Assembly: GCA_021817945.1 (NCBI GenBank)
Contig: JAKAFL010000003.1
Coordinates: 97,664 to 160,376, forward strand
Direction: 5' to 3'
Source of the DNA: a bacterium
Lineage (GTDB): Bacteria > Verrucomicrobiota > Verrucomicrobiia > Limisphaerales > UBA11358
DNA: 62,713 bases
The notes beneath the pieces were generated by a model. That model made no database searches and was not told the origin of the DNA. It was given only the letters and a program-made list of their open reading frames with translations. The position numbers were made by a program, and so were the translations under genes. Positions within the stretch are counted from its first letter, which is position 1. Each line of letters opens with the position of its first letter. This document shows, piece by piece, positions 26,839 through 36,476 of the stretch.

Positions 26839-29088
26839 ATGAATCCATTCTTCCTTAAGAAACCGGGTCTGGCCACGGCGGCGGCCTTCATGGCGGCAGG
26901 CGTCATGTCCTTTGCGCAAACAGGACCAACCCTGAACGGGCAGCTTCTCTTGCGGCCCGTTACGGCGCACGACATTTCCATTTACGGACTGCCCTCGACA
27001 ACCGAAATATCAGGCGGGCTTGCCACCGTGGGCGTGGGCACGGCAGTGTACCCTGAGGCGGAGGTGAACATAGCCATTCCCCCCTCGGACATTCTCAATG
27101 TATCATGGGCCCTGACCAGTGCGCCGCGGGGATCCACGGCGGTTTTGACCAACAGCCCGCTGGGAAACAATGTCCCCATCTATGAGCCTTCCGGCAAGCT
27201 TGTTTCGCAAGTGGCCGGGCGGGCATTGCTGCGACCGGATATATCCGGCCAGTACACCATCATGGCCACCATCACCACGGCCAGCGAGGGTGTCACAAAC
27301 GTGTCCCAAACCATCACGGCGGGGACTTATCTGGGCGTTGCAACCTGTGAACTCTGCCACAGCGGCGGACAGATTGCCCAGGATAAATGGGCTTCCTGGT
27401 CCCAGACACTGCATTCGGAAGTGTTTTCCAATGAAATTGATGGCAACGCCAATTTCGCGGGCGCCCCGATGCTGCAATCCTGCCTGCAATGCCATACCAC
27501 CGGATATGATCCAAACACCAACGCAGTGGACGGCGGATTTTTCAATTTGGAACAACTGTCTGGATGGAACATCCCAACCGTTTTAAGCAATGGCAACTAT
27601 TCAAGCATGGAGGCGCATTATCCCTCGCTGGCGGGCCTGGCCAATGTCCAGTGCGAGAGTTGCCATGGTCCCGGAAGCATGCATGCGAGCCTTTTGGGCA
27701 ACACTAACAGTCCAAACTGGCCCAGCATATCTCTCAATGAAAGCTCAGGGGATTGCAACCAATGTCATGATGACCCAACTCACCATCCCTACGGCACGCA
27801 ATGGCTCAATTCCATGCATGCCATCACAACCACCGATCCGGCCGGCAATGCCACCTGCGTGGGCTGTCATACTGCATATGGCTTCATTGCGAGGGTCGGT
27901 GGAGTAACCAATGACGTGAACCTGAGTTATATGCCGATTGATTGCCAGGCCTGCCATGAACCACACGGGGCCACCGTGCCGACCAACAATCCGCACATGA
28001 TCCGGACAATGGCGAGTGTGACACTGCAGGATGGAACGGTGGTGACCAACGCTGGCGAGGGTCTGCTTTGCATGGAATGCCACCAAGCGCGCGTGCAGGC
28101 CTCCACCTATGCCACTTCCTACCATCCCTATTTCGGGCCGCACCACGGGCCACAGGCTGACATGCTGGAGGGGAAGAATGGCTACACATACGGACTGGTG
28201 ATCCCCTCCTCCGACCATGCCTCCATCTCCAACACCTGCGTGGCCTGCCACATGCAGACCATCGCCACCACCGACCCGGCATTCTTGTATGCGGGCAGCC
28301 ATACGTTCAACGTTTCCTGGGCGGGAACGGCGACCAATGAGCCCGAGGACCTGGTTGGAGCTTGCCAACAATGCCACGGATCATCTGTGACCTCGTTTAA
28401 CTTTCCCGTGGAGGATTTCTCGGGTAGCGGAGTCACCCAAGGTGTGCAATCCCAAGTGCAAACCCTTATGAACAAACTGGCCATGCTTCTGCCGGGCGGC
28501 GCCAACAATGTGGCCAACAACACCGTCACTCCAGACCCGAGTTGGACCACGCCGCAGTTGGAAGCGGCTTACAATTATTTGTTCGTGCAAAACGACGGCA
28601 GCATGGGGGTGCATAACACCGCCTACGCGGTGGGCCTGCTCCAGGCATCCATTGCCAACCTGACCGGCACTTCAGTCCCGGGAGGCCTGCCCGATGCCTG
28701 GGTGAACGAGTATTTTGGCTCGGTTACCAATCCCGCCGCAGCGCCAAACGCCATCAACAACACCAATGGCATACCCAATTGGATGATGTATGCCCTGGGC
28801 CTCAACCCAACACAATCCGGCTTCAGCGTGCCCGGTGGCGTGGTCTGGGAGGATGGATCGCAACTGGTTAATTCCTCAACGAATAGCAACATCCATATCT
28901 ACACCGCTGCTGAGGTGTCCTTCAACACCCAAACCGGGGAAACCTATCAAATTCAAGCCATTAGTTCGCTCAGCAGTGGGTGGAGCAATGTAGGCAACCC
29001 CATCCCGGGAACCGGAGCGCCAGTTGGTTACCTCACCTCCACACGAAACAACCCTCAAATGTTCTTTCGCGTGTTGACCACGCCGTAA
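26839..29088 (+). CDS. Secreted nine-haem c-type cytochrome with C-terminal beta domain
   Basis: 749 aa. Residues 1-27 are a signal peptide ending near 'GVMSFAQ'. Nine CxxCH motifs lie between about residues 170 and 511: CELCH, CLQCH, CESCH, CNQCH, CVGCH, CQACH, CMECH, CVACH and CQQCH. After the haem part comes 'INNTNGIPNWMMYALGLNP', then a final beta-rich module with 'GETYQIQAISSLSSGWSNVG' ending 'MFFRVLTTP', a tail shared with other secreted proteins in this window. The gene has its own intrinsic terminator at 29116. It is probably periplasmic or exported and carries electrons in the same network as the porin-cytochrome genes 3 kb downstream. No enzymatic family (nitrite, tetrathionate, hydroxylamine) was recognised. 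Confidence 0.9.
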   Translation: MNPFFLKKPGLATAAAFMAAGVMSFAQTGPTLNGQLLLRPVTAHDISIYGLPSTTEISGGLATVGVGTAVYPEAEVNIAIPPSDILNVSWALTSAPRGSTAVLTNSPLGNNVPIYEPSGKLVSQVAGRALLRPDISGQYTIMATITTASEGVTNVSQTITAGTYLGVATCELCHSGGQIAQDKWASWSQTLHSEVFSNEIDGNANFAGAPMLQSCLQCHTTGYDPNTNAVDGGFFNLEQLSGWNIPTVLSNGNYSSMEAHYPSLAGLANVQCESCHGPGSMHASLLGNTNSPNWPSISLNESSGDCNQCHDDPTHHPYGTQWLNSMHAITTTDPAGNATCVGCHTAYGFIARVGGVTNDVNLSYMPIDCQACHEPHGATVPTNNPHMIRTMASVTLQDGTVVTNAGEGLLCMECHQARVQASTYATSYHPYFGPHHGPQADMLEGKNGYTYGLVIPSSDHASISNTCVACHMQTIATTDPAFLYAGSHTFNVSWAGTATNEPEDLVGACQQCHGSSVTSFNFPVEDFSGSGVTQGVQSQVQTLMNKLAMLLPGGANNVANNTVTPDPSWTTPQLEAAYNYLFVQNDGSMGVHNTAYAVGLLQASIANLTGTSVPGGLPDAWVNEYFGSVTNPAAAPNAINNTNGIPNWMMYALGLNPTQSGFSVPGGVVWEDGSQLVNSSTNSNIHIYTAAEVSFNTQTGETYQIQAISSLSSGWSNVGNPIPGTGAPVGYLTSTRNNPQMFFRVLTTP

Positions 29089-29115
29089 TGTTAATCCTGT
29101 ATCAAGCTCGCGACC

Positions 29116-29144
29116 TCCTCCCCCCAGCCGGGGGAGGACTTTTG
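29116..29144 (+). terminator. Intrinsic terminator after the nine-haem cytochrome gene
   Basis: A 9-bp perfect GC-rich stem (TCCTCCCCC/GGGGGAGGA) with a 5-nt loop is followed by CTTTTG, 27 nt after the stop codon. This is a classic rho-independent terminator shape and closes the upstream cytochrome transcript. Confidence 0.85.
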
Positions 29145-29521
29145 TTTTCAAGCATTGATGAATCTGGCCCAAAGGGCATTAAATAATAGAGTTGGGCGTC
29201 ATGCAAACCGCCAATGCAACCAGCAAAATACCGCGCTTCTTTCGGGCCTTGGCCTATTCCACCGATGGTAGGATTTGTAGCGGGATGCAATAGCGATATG
29301 TGTGGGGATATGTTTTGAGAACACTGCGTACCGTGGCACCCTCCAGGAACACCGGACCAGCCTCCGATTTCATGAGAATTTGGGAACCCACATGATGGAT
29401 ATTGCCCCAACCCGTTGAGGATTGAAACTTGGACCGGGAGATAAAACAGAGTCCAGTCTCCTCTTCCCGGCCATGGCGAAGTGATTTGCGGCTGTGCCTT
29501 CTACAGGAGCGAATCAGACTC
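29145..29521. other. Gene-free region between convergent genes
   Basis: 377 bp between the terminator and the end of the minus-strand coiled-coil protein gene. Open frames here are short, and the longest runs through the terminator, so none is credible. No repeat or RNA structure was recognised. Confidence 0.45.
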
Positions 29522-30097
29522 TTACTGTGCGGTTTTCAGATTATTCAAGGCGGCGATCTGCGCCTGAAGCCTCAAAGTTATTTCTTTGAGTTTTTCACCT
29601 TGCGCCAATTGCATGTCCTGAAGATGTTTCAACGCGTCCTGTTGGGCGCCGGAGGACGTTTCGTCCTGGGCCTGCTCAAGGTTCTGTTGGGCTGCGGCAA
29701 CCTGGTCATTCATCGCCTGCACCGCTGCGGCAAACTCCTTCAGCGCGGCATCTCGCAGCATCTCTTCACCCTTGTCCAACGGGATGGACGAATAATTGGG
29801 CACTATCTGGCGGACCTGGCCCAATACAACGGGATCCATGGGTTGAGCCGCAACCACCGGCGCCTGGACCGGGGCTGCCGACGAAGGCTGGCCGCGTGAT
29901 GGATCATCAGCCATTTGAAAAACCTTTGTGTAAGAGTCGTGGCTGGGTGAAAGATGAAACCAGAGGATTGTGCCGGCCACGCCCATGGAAAAGGAAACCG
30001 CCGCAAGCAGGACAATACGCGCGGAAGCCGCGGCCTTGTTGGAATGCCGAAACGGGTAGTCACTGTTCAATGCGGGAATCATAACATGTTTTTTCAT
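29522..30097 (-). CDS. Membrane-anchored coiled-coil protein, function unknown
   Basis: 191 aa, no family recognised. One transmembrane helix (about 26-48, 'ARIVLLAAVSFSMGVAGTIL'), a Pro/Ala/Gln-rich linker (about 65-95), then a long Ala/Gln/Glu-rich helix (about 105-190) with heptad-like spacing that should form a coiled coil. It is probably anchored in the inner membrane with the coil in the periplasm. It stands alone on the minus strand within the cytochrome island, divergent from the second nine-haem gene across a 154-178 bp promoter gap. A structural or spacer role in the envelope is a guess. Confidence 0.7.
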   Translation of the reverse strand: MKKHVMIPALNSDYPFRHSNKAAASARIVLLAAVSFSMGVAGTILWFHLSPSHDSYTKVFQMADDPSRGQPSSAAPVQAPVVAAQPMDPVVLGQVRQIVPNYSSIPLDKGEEMLRDAALKEFAAAVQAMNDQVAAAQQNLEQAQDETSSGAQQDALKHLQDMQLAQGEKLKEITLRLQAQIAALNNLKTAQ

Positions 30098-30275
30098 AAA
30101 AGGGCGGGTGATTCGGAGTTACCATCGGCCATCGAGATTGCCTTTATATGAGCAACAATACATCCGCTTCTTTGAAAGCTGCAACCCTTTTGTGGCCATC
30201 CCACAGCTAATGGTAAGAAATTGCCAATAGACGGAGAGTAACTGCCATTTCTTGCTGTCATGTTGGGTTCAAACG

Positions 30276-32066
30276 ATGGGCAACCAGAACCCAAATCTAA
30301 GCGGTTGCGTGAGCGGCCTTCGGCGACGGCACGCCTCATCCTTTCTTGCTGACTGCTGGTCAAATTTAAGGACAAGGATTTTGCCCACCTTTGCCGCATC
30401 TGGAATCACGTGCAGCGTGATGGCGCAGGGTGTCCAACACCTGACGGTTACCCAGCCGGGCGGTTTGCCCGGCACACCGGTGCTGACGGGAATCTCACTT
30501 TCCACCAATCGCGTAATCCTGACCTGGGATGGACCCTCTGGTTACTACCAGGTCTGGCATAAGGGCAGCCTGTCAGACGCCCAATGGCAGGTGGAGGGTG
30601 GTCCCACCAACCTGGTTCGGACAGCGAACCTCCCTGGTGCCTCTGACAGCGGATTTTACAAGGTTTCCGGCCCCGGCCCTGCCTACGAAGGCTCGGCAGA
30701 CTGCGCCGCGTGCCACGTCGGCTGGTTCACTGCGGTGACGGCCACAGCCCATTCGCAAGCCTTCACTAACGCGCTGTTTGTGCAACAAGGCGGCCAGACC
30801 AACTCCTCGTGTTTGTCCTGCCATAGCGTGGGTCATGGCTTGCACACCGGCTTTGTCAACGCCGCCAAAACCCCGCAACTGGCGGCGGTTCAATGTGAAA
30901 ACTGCCATGGCCCCGGAGCCAATCACGCAGCAAACCCGCTGGATCCCACCGTTATTCCACAGGTCGAGTTGGCGGCCCAGGACTGTGGCGGCTGCCACAA
31001 TTCCTCTTTTGTGCCGCCCGCAGCAGCCGCAGAACACCCCTCCTTGTTTGAAGACTGGAACAGCTCACTGCATGCCGTTGTGCCGCCGGACACCCTTGCT
31101 GTAATGAGCGCATCGCCTGGCAACATTGGGGCATGCGGGCGCTGCCACTCAGGATCAGCCCGACTTGCCTTGATTTCCGGCCAGGACCCGGGTGTGACTC
31201 TGACCAATGATTTTTCCGTGCCCGTCACCTGCGCGGTCTGCCACGATCCGCATTCCCAACACGCCTGGACAAACCTGCTCAACGGGGTGATTGCTTTCTC
31301 CAACCAGCTCACCGGGAACGTCAGTTTCATCACCAACAACGAGCTTGGGCCGGTTTACACCAATCAACTCCGGTGCGCGCTGAACTCCACCAACGATTTT
31401 GTCCTCACCACTTCGGATGTTTTCACCAACACCTACGACTCTGGGGTCAATATTTGCGGCCAATGCCATAATGACCGCGGCTCTGCATGGACAGACACCG
31501 CCCGTGCGCCGCACGAATCGCCCCAACTCAACATGCTTTTGGGCACGGTGGGGGAACTCTCTGGCGGAGCCAGCCCGGGGTATCCCTCCACGCATTCGCG
31601 CCTTGAGAAACAATGCTCAGCCTGCCATGTGCAGACCGGCAATGGCGCCAGTGGTCATACCTTTGAAGTGGCCAGCTATCAATTGTGTTTTAATTGCCAC
31701 AGCGACCCCGCTGGATTGGTTCAATATGTGACCAACTCCATCGCCATTCAAATTCAACAGACTGTATCCTACCTGGACCTTTGGTCCACTCGCGCGGCGG
31801 CATCTTCAACCAATTCAGCGCTATCCGCCATGGCGCGGCAGTATGGCAGCCTGGCTTGGGAATACACCACGCCGGGCAGCCTGTCCACCGGCGCGGCGGG
31901 ACCGGACGCCGCAGGTCAGGCGCTGATTCCCAACGATATCAAGATGGCGCGGTTTGACCTGTATCTGGTCCTCTACGACGGCAGCTATGGCGTTCACAAC
32001 GGCCCCTACGACATTGAGCTCCTGCAGGCGGCCCAAAACTGGATTGAAAGCGAGCTGTATCAATAA
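30276..32066 (+). CDS. Nine-haem c-type cytochrome with N-terminal beta domain
   Basis: 596 aa from the ATG at 30276; a TTG at 30252 is the alternative and the true start is uncertain because the signal-like hydrophobic stretch ('ILPTFAASGITCSVMAQG') lies about 35 residues in. Before the haems is a short beta module 'VILTWDGPSGYYQVWHKGS' to 'SGFYKVSGPGP', resembling the tail domain of other secreted proteins here. Nine CxxCH motifs follow (about 143-471): CAACH, CLSCH, CENCH, CGGCH, CGRCH, CAVCH, CGQCH, CSACH and CFNCH. It is the first gene of a tight operon with the DmsE-like cytochrome (18 bp) and the barrel (14 bp), so it is likely the partner on the outer face of, or feeding, that conduit. 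The haem-domain fold is not assigned. Confidence 0.88.
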   Translation: MGNQNPNLSGCVSGLRRRHASSFLADCWSNLRTRILPTFAASGITCSVMAQGVQHLTVTQPGGLPGTPVLTGISLSTNRVILTWDGPSGYYQVWHKGSLSDAQWQVEGGPTNLVRTANLPGASDSGFYKVSGPGPAYEGSADCAACHVGWFTAVTATAHSQAFTNALFVQQGGQTNSSCLSCHSVGHGLHTGFVNAAKTPQLAAVQCENCHGPGANHAANPLDPTVIPQVELAAQDCGGCHNSSFVPPAAAAEHPSLFEDWNSSLHAVVPPDTLAVMSASPGNIGACGRCHSGSARLALISGQDPGVTLTNDFSVPVTCAVCHDPHSQHAWTNLLNGVIAFSNQLTGNVSFITNNELGPVYTNQLRCALNSTNDFVLTTSDVFTNTYDSGVNICGQCHNDRGSAWTDTARAPHESPQLNMLLGTVGELSGGASPGYPSTHSRLEKQCSACHVQTGNGASGHTFEVASYQLCFNCHSDPAGLVQYVTNSIAIQIQQTVSYLDLWSTRAAASSTNSALSAMARQYGSLAWEYTTPGSLSTGAAGPDAAGQALIPNDIKMARFDLYLVLYDGSYGVHNGPYDIELLQAAQNWIESELYQ

Positions 32067-32084
32067 CCCAGACCAGGACCACCC

Positions 32085-32930
32085 ATGATCAAACGGCCAA
32101 ACATCCTTGGAAACATGCGGGGCAAAAGCCTGTCGGCTGCCTGTGTGGTGGCGGCGCTCCTGGCACTGGCATCCTGCACCACGGTGTATCGTTCTGCGGT
32201 GGTGCTGCCATCCTACCCGGGGGCATCCTACATTGGCGCAGACCAATGCGACCTATGCCACGACGAAATCTGCCGCAATTTCCCGACTGCTGACCATGCG
32301 CGCCTGATGGCCAAGGGGAACAATGCTTTAAATGCCGGCTGCGAATCGTGCCACGGGCCGTGCAGTGTGCACTCGGACTCGGGCGGGGACACCCCGCCTC
32401 CCTATGCCTTCACGCCGGGGCGTCAAAGCCAGGATAGTTATGGCGCGAGGGTGATAGACGACCCGCCACGCACGGAAGAAACGGTTTGTTACCAATGCCA
32501 TGGCGAGGTGCGCGCTGAATTTGAGCTGCCCATCCATCATCCGGTGCCCGAGGGCAGGATGACTTGCACTGACTGTCATGACCCGCATAAAGGCTCCATT
32601 TTCAAGGGTGGTGGCACGGATCTGTTGAGTCAAAATGATATGTGCCTGAAATGTCATCCTGCGGAGCGGGGTCCGTACGTTTTTGAGCACCAAGCCCTGC
32701 GCGAGGGATGCACTACCTGCCACAACCCTCACGGCTCAATCAACGCCAAATTGTTGTTGGACCGGGATTCCAACCTTTGCCTGCGCTGTCATTTTGAGCA
32801 ATACACTGGGACGGCTATTTTGATTGGCGGGGCGGACCATACCCGCCGCCTGGCGGAGGGAACCTGCTGGACCGCAGGCTGCCATGAGGCCATCCACGGG
32901 TCCCGTGTCAACCCATACCTGGGATTCTAA
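32085..32930 (+). CDS. DmsE/MtrA-type multihaem cytochrome lipoprotein
   Basis: 281 aa. A lipobox 'ALLALASC' places Cys31 as lipid anchor. Seven CxxCH motifs (CDLCH, CESCH, CYQCH, CTDCH, CLKCH, CTTCH, CLRCH) plus a terminal CX4CH (CWTAGCH) give eight possible haems; MtrA and DmsE have ten. The stretch 'ELPIHHPVPEGRMTCTDCH' and the ending 'EAIHGSRVNPYLGF' are characteristic of this family, which threads through an outer-membrane barrel to carry electrons across the outer membrane. The next gene, 14 bp on, encodes just such a barrel. AGGA lies 9 nt before the start. Confidence 0.92.
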   Translation: MIKRPNILGNMRGKSLSAACVVAALLALASCTTVYRSAVVLPSYPGASYIGADQCDLCHDEICRNFPTADHARLMAKGNNALNAGCESCHGPCSVHSDSGGDTPPPYAFTPGRQSQDSYGARVIDDPPRTEETVCYQCHGEVRAEFELPIHHPVPEGRMTCTDCHDPHKGSIFKGGGTDLLSQNDMCLKCHPAERGPYVFEHQALREGCTTCHNPHGSINAKLLLDRDSNLCLRCHFEQYTGTAILIGGADHTRRLAEGTCWTAGCHEAIHGSRVNPYLGF

Positions 32931-32944
32931 CAAACTCCACAGAC

Positions 32945-35101
32945 ATGAAAACAACCCCTCAAAAAATGCCCCAAAGGGGTTCAAGGCTGGTCTGCCTGCT
33001 TTGTGCAATTCAGGCGGCGTGGGCCCTGGCGGCAGGCGCAGCGGACACCAACGTCCCCCCGATGCAACCCCAGGATTATTTTGAAGGGGGCACCAACATC
33101 TATAAAAACTGGGTGGATTTCACCGCGGGCGGTTTTATGACACGCGGCAACGGGTCGCAGGCCCAAGCGATTCAAAGCTGGAATACAGGTCCGTTTGGGG
33201 GAATAGACGATTTTCACATCAAGGGAGATGTGTCCACGAACACGACCCTGACGCTGGATGGCCGCGGCATTTATGACCAGCATGATTATGACATCAATGC
33301 GCGCCTCGAGAATTCCAAGAAATGGTTTCTGCAATTTCACGCGGACGATGCACGCACCTGGTTTGACGATCTGGGAGGATTTTTCCCATCCACCGGCGCG
33401 CAATATTATGGACCAAAGGGGAACACCCCGCTGGGCTTGGATCGTGGCGAATATTCAATCCTGGGAGGTTACAACCTGGACAAATTAACCAGCATCACCT
33501 TGCAGTACACGCACAGTTACCGGCACGGAAATGAGGATTCAACCATCTGGGACCCGGTCCATCCGAACCCGCTGGGTTCGCCATCCACAGTGCAGGGTCT
33601 GGCACCGAGCATGTACAACATAGACGAAACCGTGGACGCCATTGATTTGAACGCCAAGAAGAACATCTGGCGCACGGATTTTGGCTTGGGGCTGCATTTT
33701 GAACACGCCAGTTTAAACGATGGCCTGGACTCGGCCTTGTACCCGGGAGAACCTGCAGCCATGGACGTGGCCCAGAATCAAAGAAACACCTACAATCTGT
33801 TTAGCGCCACAGCCACGGGTGAGAAATGGATTCAACAACACGTGTTTGTCTCGGCAGGGGGCATGGTTGCCAACATGGATGATAATTTCTCCGGGAATCA
33901 GGTTTACGGGAATTCATTCAGCGCCCCCTATTCGCCCGCCTTCGGCAACGGATTGGGATATAACAACCTTTTGGGCAATTCGCATCTGCAGGAATATGTC
34001 ATGGACCTGAACCTGCTCACCATACCGGCCAACTCCCTGGATATTATCCCCGCCATTCGGGCGAGCAAGGAAAGCTGGAATAATGATTCAACCGGCGCTG
34101 GCACCTTGGGCTCCTATTCGAGTCAGCCGTTCAACAGCCAGAGTTCAAGCGACACGATTGACGTGACCGAAAGCCTTGATCTTCGCTACACCGGGTTTAC
34201 CAACTGGGTCCTCACCAGCGGCGGACAATGGGAGCAAAGCCAGGGATATTTGAATCAGTTTGGCGGATTGAGCCAGGTGGACGGAATCGGGGTGCCAGCG
34301 GTGACCAATTACACGGACAACAACAGCCTTCTGCAAAAATACTCGTTGGGCGCCAGTTGGTATCCCCTCAGCCGACTCGCGCTGGACTTTGGCGGCTATT
34401 ACAAAAACGACCGCTACAGTTATACCGCTCCCGCCAACAGCACCGCGAACGGCCTCACTTATCCCGGTTACTTTTCCGTTCAAGGTCTTCAAACCTTTGA
34501 TGGCAATTGCCGGGCAACCCTGCATCTGCTTGGCAGCCTTTCCCTGATAAGCAGGTATGAATACCAGTACTCCGTGATAGACACCACACCGGATGGAGCC
34601 TCGGGAATCAATGAATTGGAAACGTCAAGAATGTACAGCCATATCATCGGCCAGAACATAAGCTGGCTTCCTTGGTCCCGCTTGAGCCTGGAAGCCGGTT
34701 TCACCTATGTCCTGAGCACGACCGAGACCCCTGGGGCGCAAAATTCCGCCAACATCGGCGCCCAGTCATCCCCGCCCTCGCCCGGAGCCATTCTCAACGC
34801 GGAAAACAATTACTGGACGTTGAATTTCTCCCCCACACTGGTTCTGGACGACAAGACAGACCTGCATCTGGATTATTTTTATTACCGAACCGATGATTAC
34901 GTGAATAACTCCCCCGCCGGGGTGCCTTTGGGCGCGGGCTCGCGCGAGCAGGCGATAACCGCAACCATTACGCGCCGCGTCAACCCGAACATGCGCGTAA
35001 ACCTGAAGTACGGTTATTACGATTACCAGGACGCCTTGACGGGTGGGAATGGCAATTTTCAAGGCAGTCTGGTCATGGCCAGTCTTCAATACGAGTTCTG
35101 A
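32945..35101 (+). CDS. MtrB/PioB-like outer-membrane beta-barrel of porin-cytochrome conduit
   Basis: 718 aa. Signal peptide to about residue 33 ('LVCLLCAIQAAWALAAGAA'), then many alternating amphipathic strands and a C terminus ending in Phe ('MASLQYEF'), the outer-membrane insertion signature. Segments such as 'GRGIYDQHDYDINARLEN' and 'FHADDARTWFDDLGGFFP' resemble the decaheme-associated barrels MtrB/PioB, which sheathe an MtrA-type cytochrome. The CxxC near the N terminus of Shewanella MtrB is not evident after the signal peptide here. Immediate coupling to the DmsE/MtrA-type gene makes the assignment firm in function class, less firm in subfamily. Confidence 0.85.
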   Translation: MKTTPQKMPQRGSRLVCLLCAIQAAWALAAGAADTNVPPMQPQDYFEGGTNIYKNWVDFTAGGFMTRGNGSQAQAIQSWNTGPFGGIDDFHIKGDVSTNTTLTLDGRGIYDQHDYDINARLENSKKWFLQFHADDARTWFDDLGGFFPSTGAQYYGPKGNTPLGLDRGEYSILGGYNLDKLTSITLQYTHSYRHGNEDSTIWDPVHPNPLGSPSTVQGLAPSMYNIDETVDAIDLNAKKNIWRTDFGLGLHFEHASLNDGLDSALYPGEPAAMDVAQNQRNTYNLFSATATGEKWIQQHVFVSAGGMVANMDDNFSGNQVYGNSFSAPYSPAFGNGLGYNNLLGNSHLQEYVMDLNLLTIPANSLDIIPAIRASKESWNNDSTGAGTLGSYSSQPFNSQSSSDTIDVTESLDLRYTGFTNWVLTSGGQWEQSQGYLNQFGGLSQVDGIGVPAVTNYTDNNSLLQKYSLGASWYPLSRLALDFGGYYKNDRYSYTAPANSTANGLTYPGYFSVQGLQTFDGNCRATLHLLGSLSLISRYEYQYSVIDTTPDGASGINELETSRMYSHIIGQNISWLPWSRLSLEAGFTYVLSTTETPGAQNSANIGAQSSPPSPGAILNAENNYWTLNFSPTLVLDDKTDLHLDYFYYRTDDYVNNSPAGVPLGAGSREQAITATITRRVNPNMRVNLKYGYYDYQDALTGGNGNFQGSLVMASLQYEF

Positions 35102-35302
35102 GTTAGGACGTTTCCAGCCCGATCCGCATGTCATCCCGCATCAATCCTTGCTCGCATTCCGCATAAAAAAAGCCCGCAAATATTGTGTCGCAAATGGCAA
35201 TCGCCGGTTGGTCGAAATTGCAGCCTTGCGTCAGATTATGTATTGAAAGCACATGAAACCTGCTTCAACAAAAACCATGTTCCGAATGAGCTTGAACCTC
35301 CC

Positions 35303-36472
35303 ATGAAAAAGCATCCAGAAATCCATCCGGGCAAAACGTGCTCAATTTATCTTTCCACATTGTTCCTCATCCTGTCCACGGGTTGTCACCAGGACCAGGT
35401 CCAAGTTTACCAGACAGAACCCGACAAGGGTGCGACTGAATCAACCTCCACCGCGTCCACCAACTTGTCCAACCCGGCGCTACCCCCGGGGCATCCAAAT
35501 ATCTCTTCCATGATGGGCGCGTTAGGTCAAATGCCCGGCGGACTTGTGCCGTCCGGCGCTCAAAATGTCCCGCCACTCACATGGACAACCCCTTCGAATT
35601 GGGTGACAATGACCCCGGGCGCCATGCGGGTGGGCTCTTTTAAAATCAGCGGCCCCGGGGGCAAATCTGCCGATGTCAGCATCATTCCACTGCCCGGCAT
35701 GGCAGGCGGGGATTTTGCCAATGTCAATCGCTGGCGCGGGCAGGTCCAACTCCCGGCAGCCCCCACAAATGCTTTGCAAGATGCCGCCCAGTCCGTTTCA
35801 GCGGGAGGTCAACCAGCCCAGCTCTATGATGTTGGCGGCGCTTCCAGCCGGATTCTTGGCGCCATCCAACATCGCGATAACACGACATGGTTTTACAAAA
35901 TGACAGGCGACCCCGATCTGGTGGAACAACAAAAGCCCGCCTTCATTGCCTTCCTGCAATCCATTTCCTTTTCCACCCAGGATCAAACTCCCCTGCCATC
36001 CGGGCATCCGGATATTGCAGGCATGGCATCAGGCTCGGAACCCACTTCGTTCATTTCCGGAGGCCAGCCTGCATGGAAGGTTCCGGCGGATTGGAAGGAA
36101 GAATCTGGCGGTGAATTCCTGGCTGCAAAGTTTCTCATTTCAGGCCAGGGAGACAGCAGTGCCACCGTCAATGTCAGCAACCCCATGGGCAACGGAGCGG
36201 GGCTGCTGCCCAACGTCAACCGCTGGCGTGCTCAACTTGGCTTGGCCCCGGAGAAGGATGCCAACGGCATGCCACTGGCGCTGACCAACGGCAGCGCGGT
36301 AATCGTGGATTTGGCTGGTACCAGCATTGAATCAGGCCAACCAACCCGGCTGATCGGAATACAGGCAACCCAGGCAGGAGAATGCCGGTATTTCAAACTG
36401 CTGGGTGATGCCGGCGTGGTGGCAGCACATAAGGATGAATTCATTCAATTCGTACAAGGCACCTTTCATTGA
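35303..36472 (+). CDS. Lipoprotein of two tandem repeats, beside cytochrome biogenesis genes
   Basis: 389 aa from the ATG at 35303; an upstream frame extension lacks protein character. Lipobox 'LFLILSTGC' near residue 28. The mature part consists of two related units of about 165 residues. Unit 1 begins 'LPPGHPNISSM' and has 'LTWTTPSNWVT' and 'DFANVNRWRGQVQLP'. Unit 2 begins 'LPSGHPDIAGM' and has 'AWKVPADWKEE' and 'LLPNVNRWRAQLGL'. No catalytic motif is apparent. It starts 4 bp before the ResB gene, so it is co-transcribed with System II cytochrome c biogenesis; a periplasmic helper role in haem attachment or cytochrome folding is an inference from position only. Confidence 0.8.
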   Translation: MKKHPEIHPGKTCSIYLSTLFLILSTGCHQDQVQVYQTEPDKGATESTSTASTNLSNPALPPGHPNISSMMGALGQMPGGLVPSGAQNVPPLTWTTPSNWVTMTPGAMRVGSFKISGPGGKSADVSIIPLPGMAGGDFANVNRWRGQVQLPAAPTNALQDAAQSVSAGGQPAQLYDVGGASSRILGAIQHRDNTTWFYKMTGDPDLVEQQKPAFIAFLQSISFSTQDQTPLPSGHPDIAGMASGSEPTSFISGGQPAWKVPADWKEESGGEFLAAKFLISGQGDSSATVNVSNPMGNGAGLLPNVNRWRAQLGLAPEKDANGMPLALTNGSAVIVDLAGTSIESGQPTRLIGIQATQAGECRYFKLLGDAGVVAAHKDEFIQFVQGTFH

Positions 36473-36476
36473 ATTC

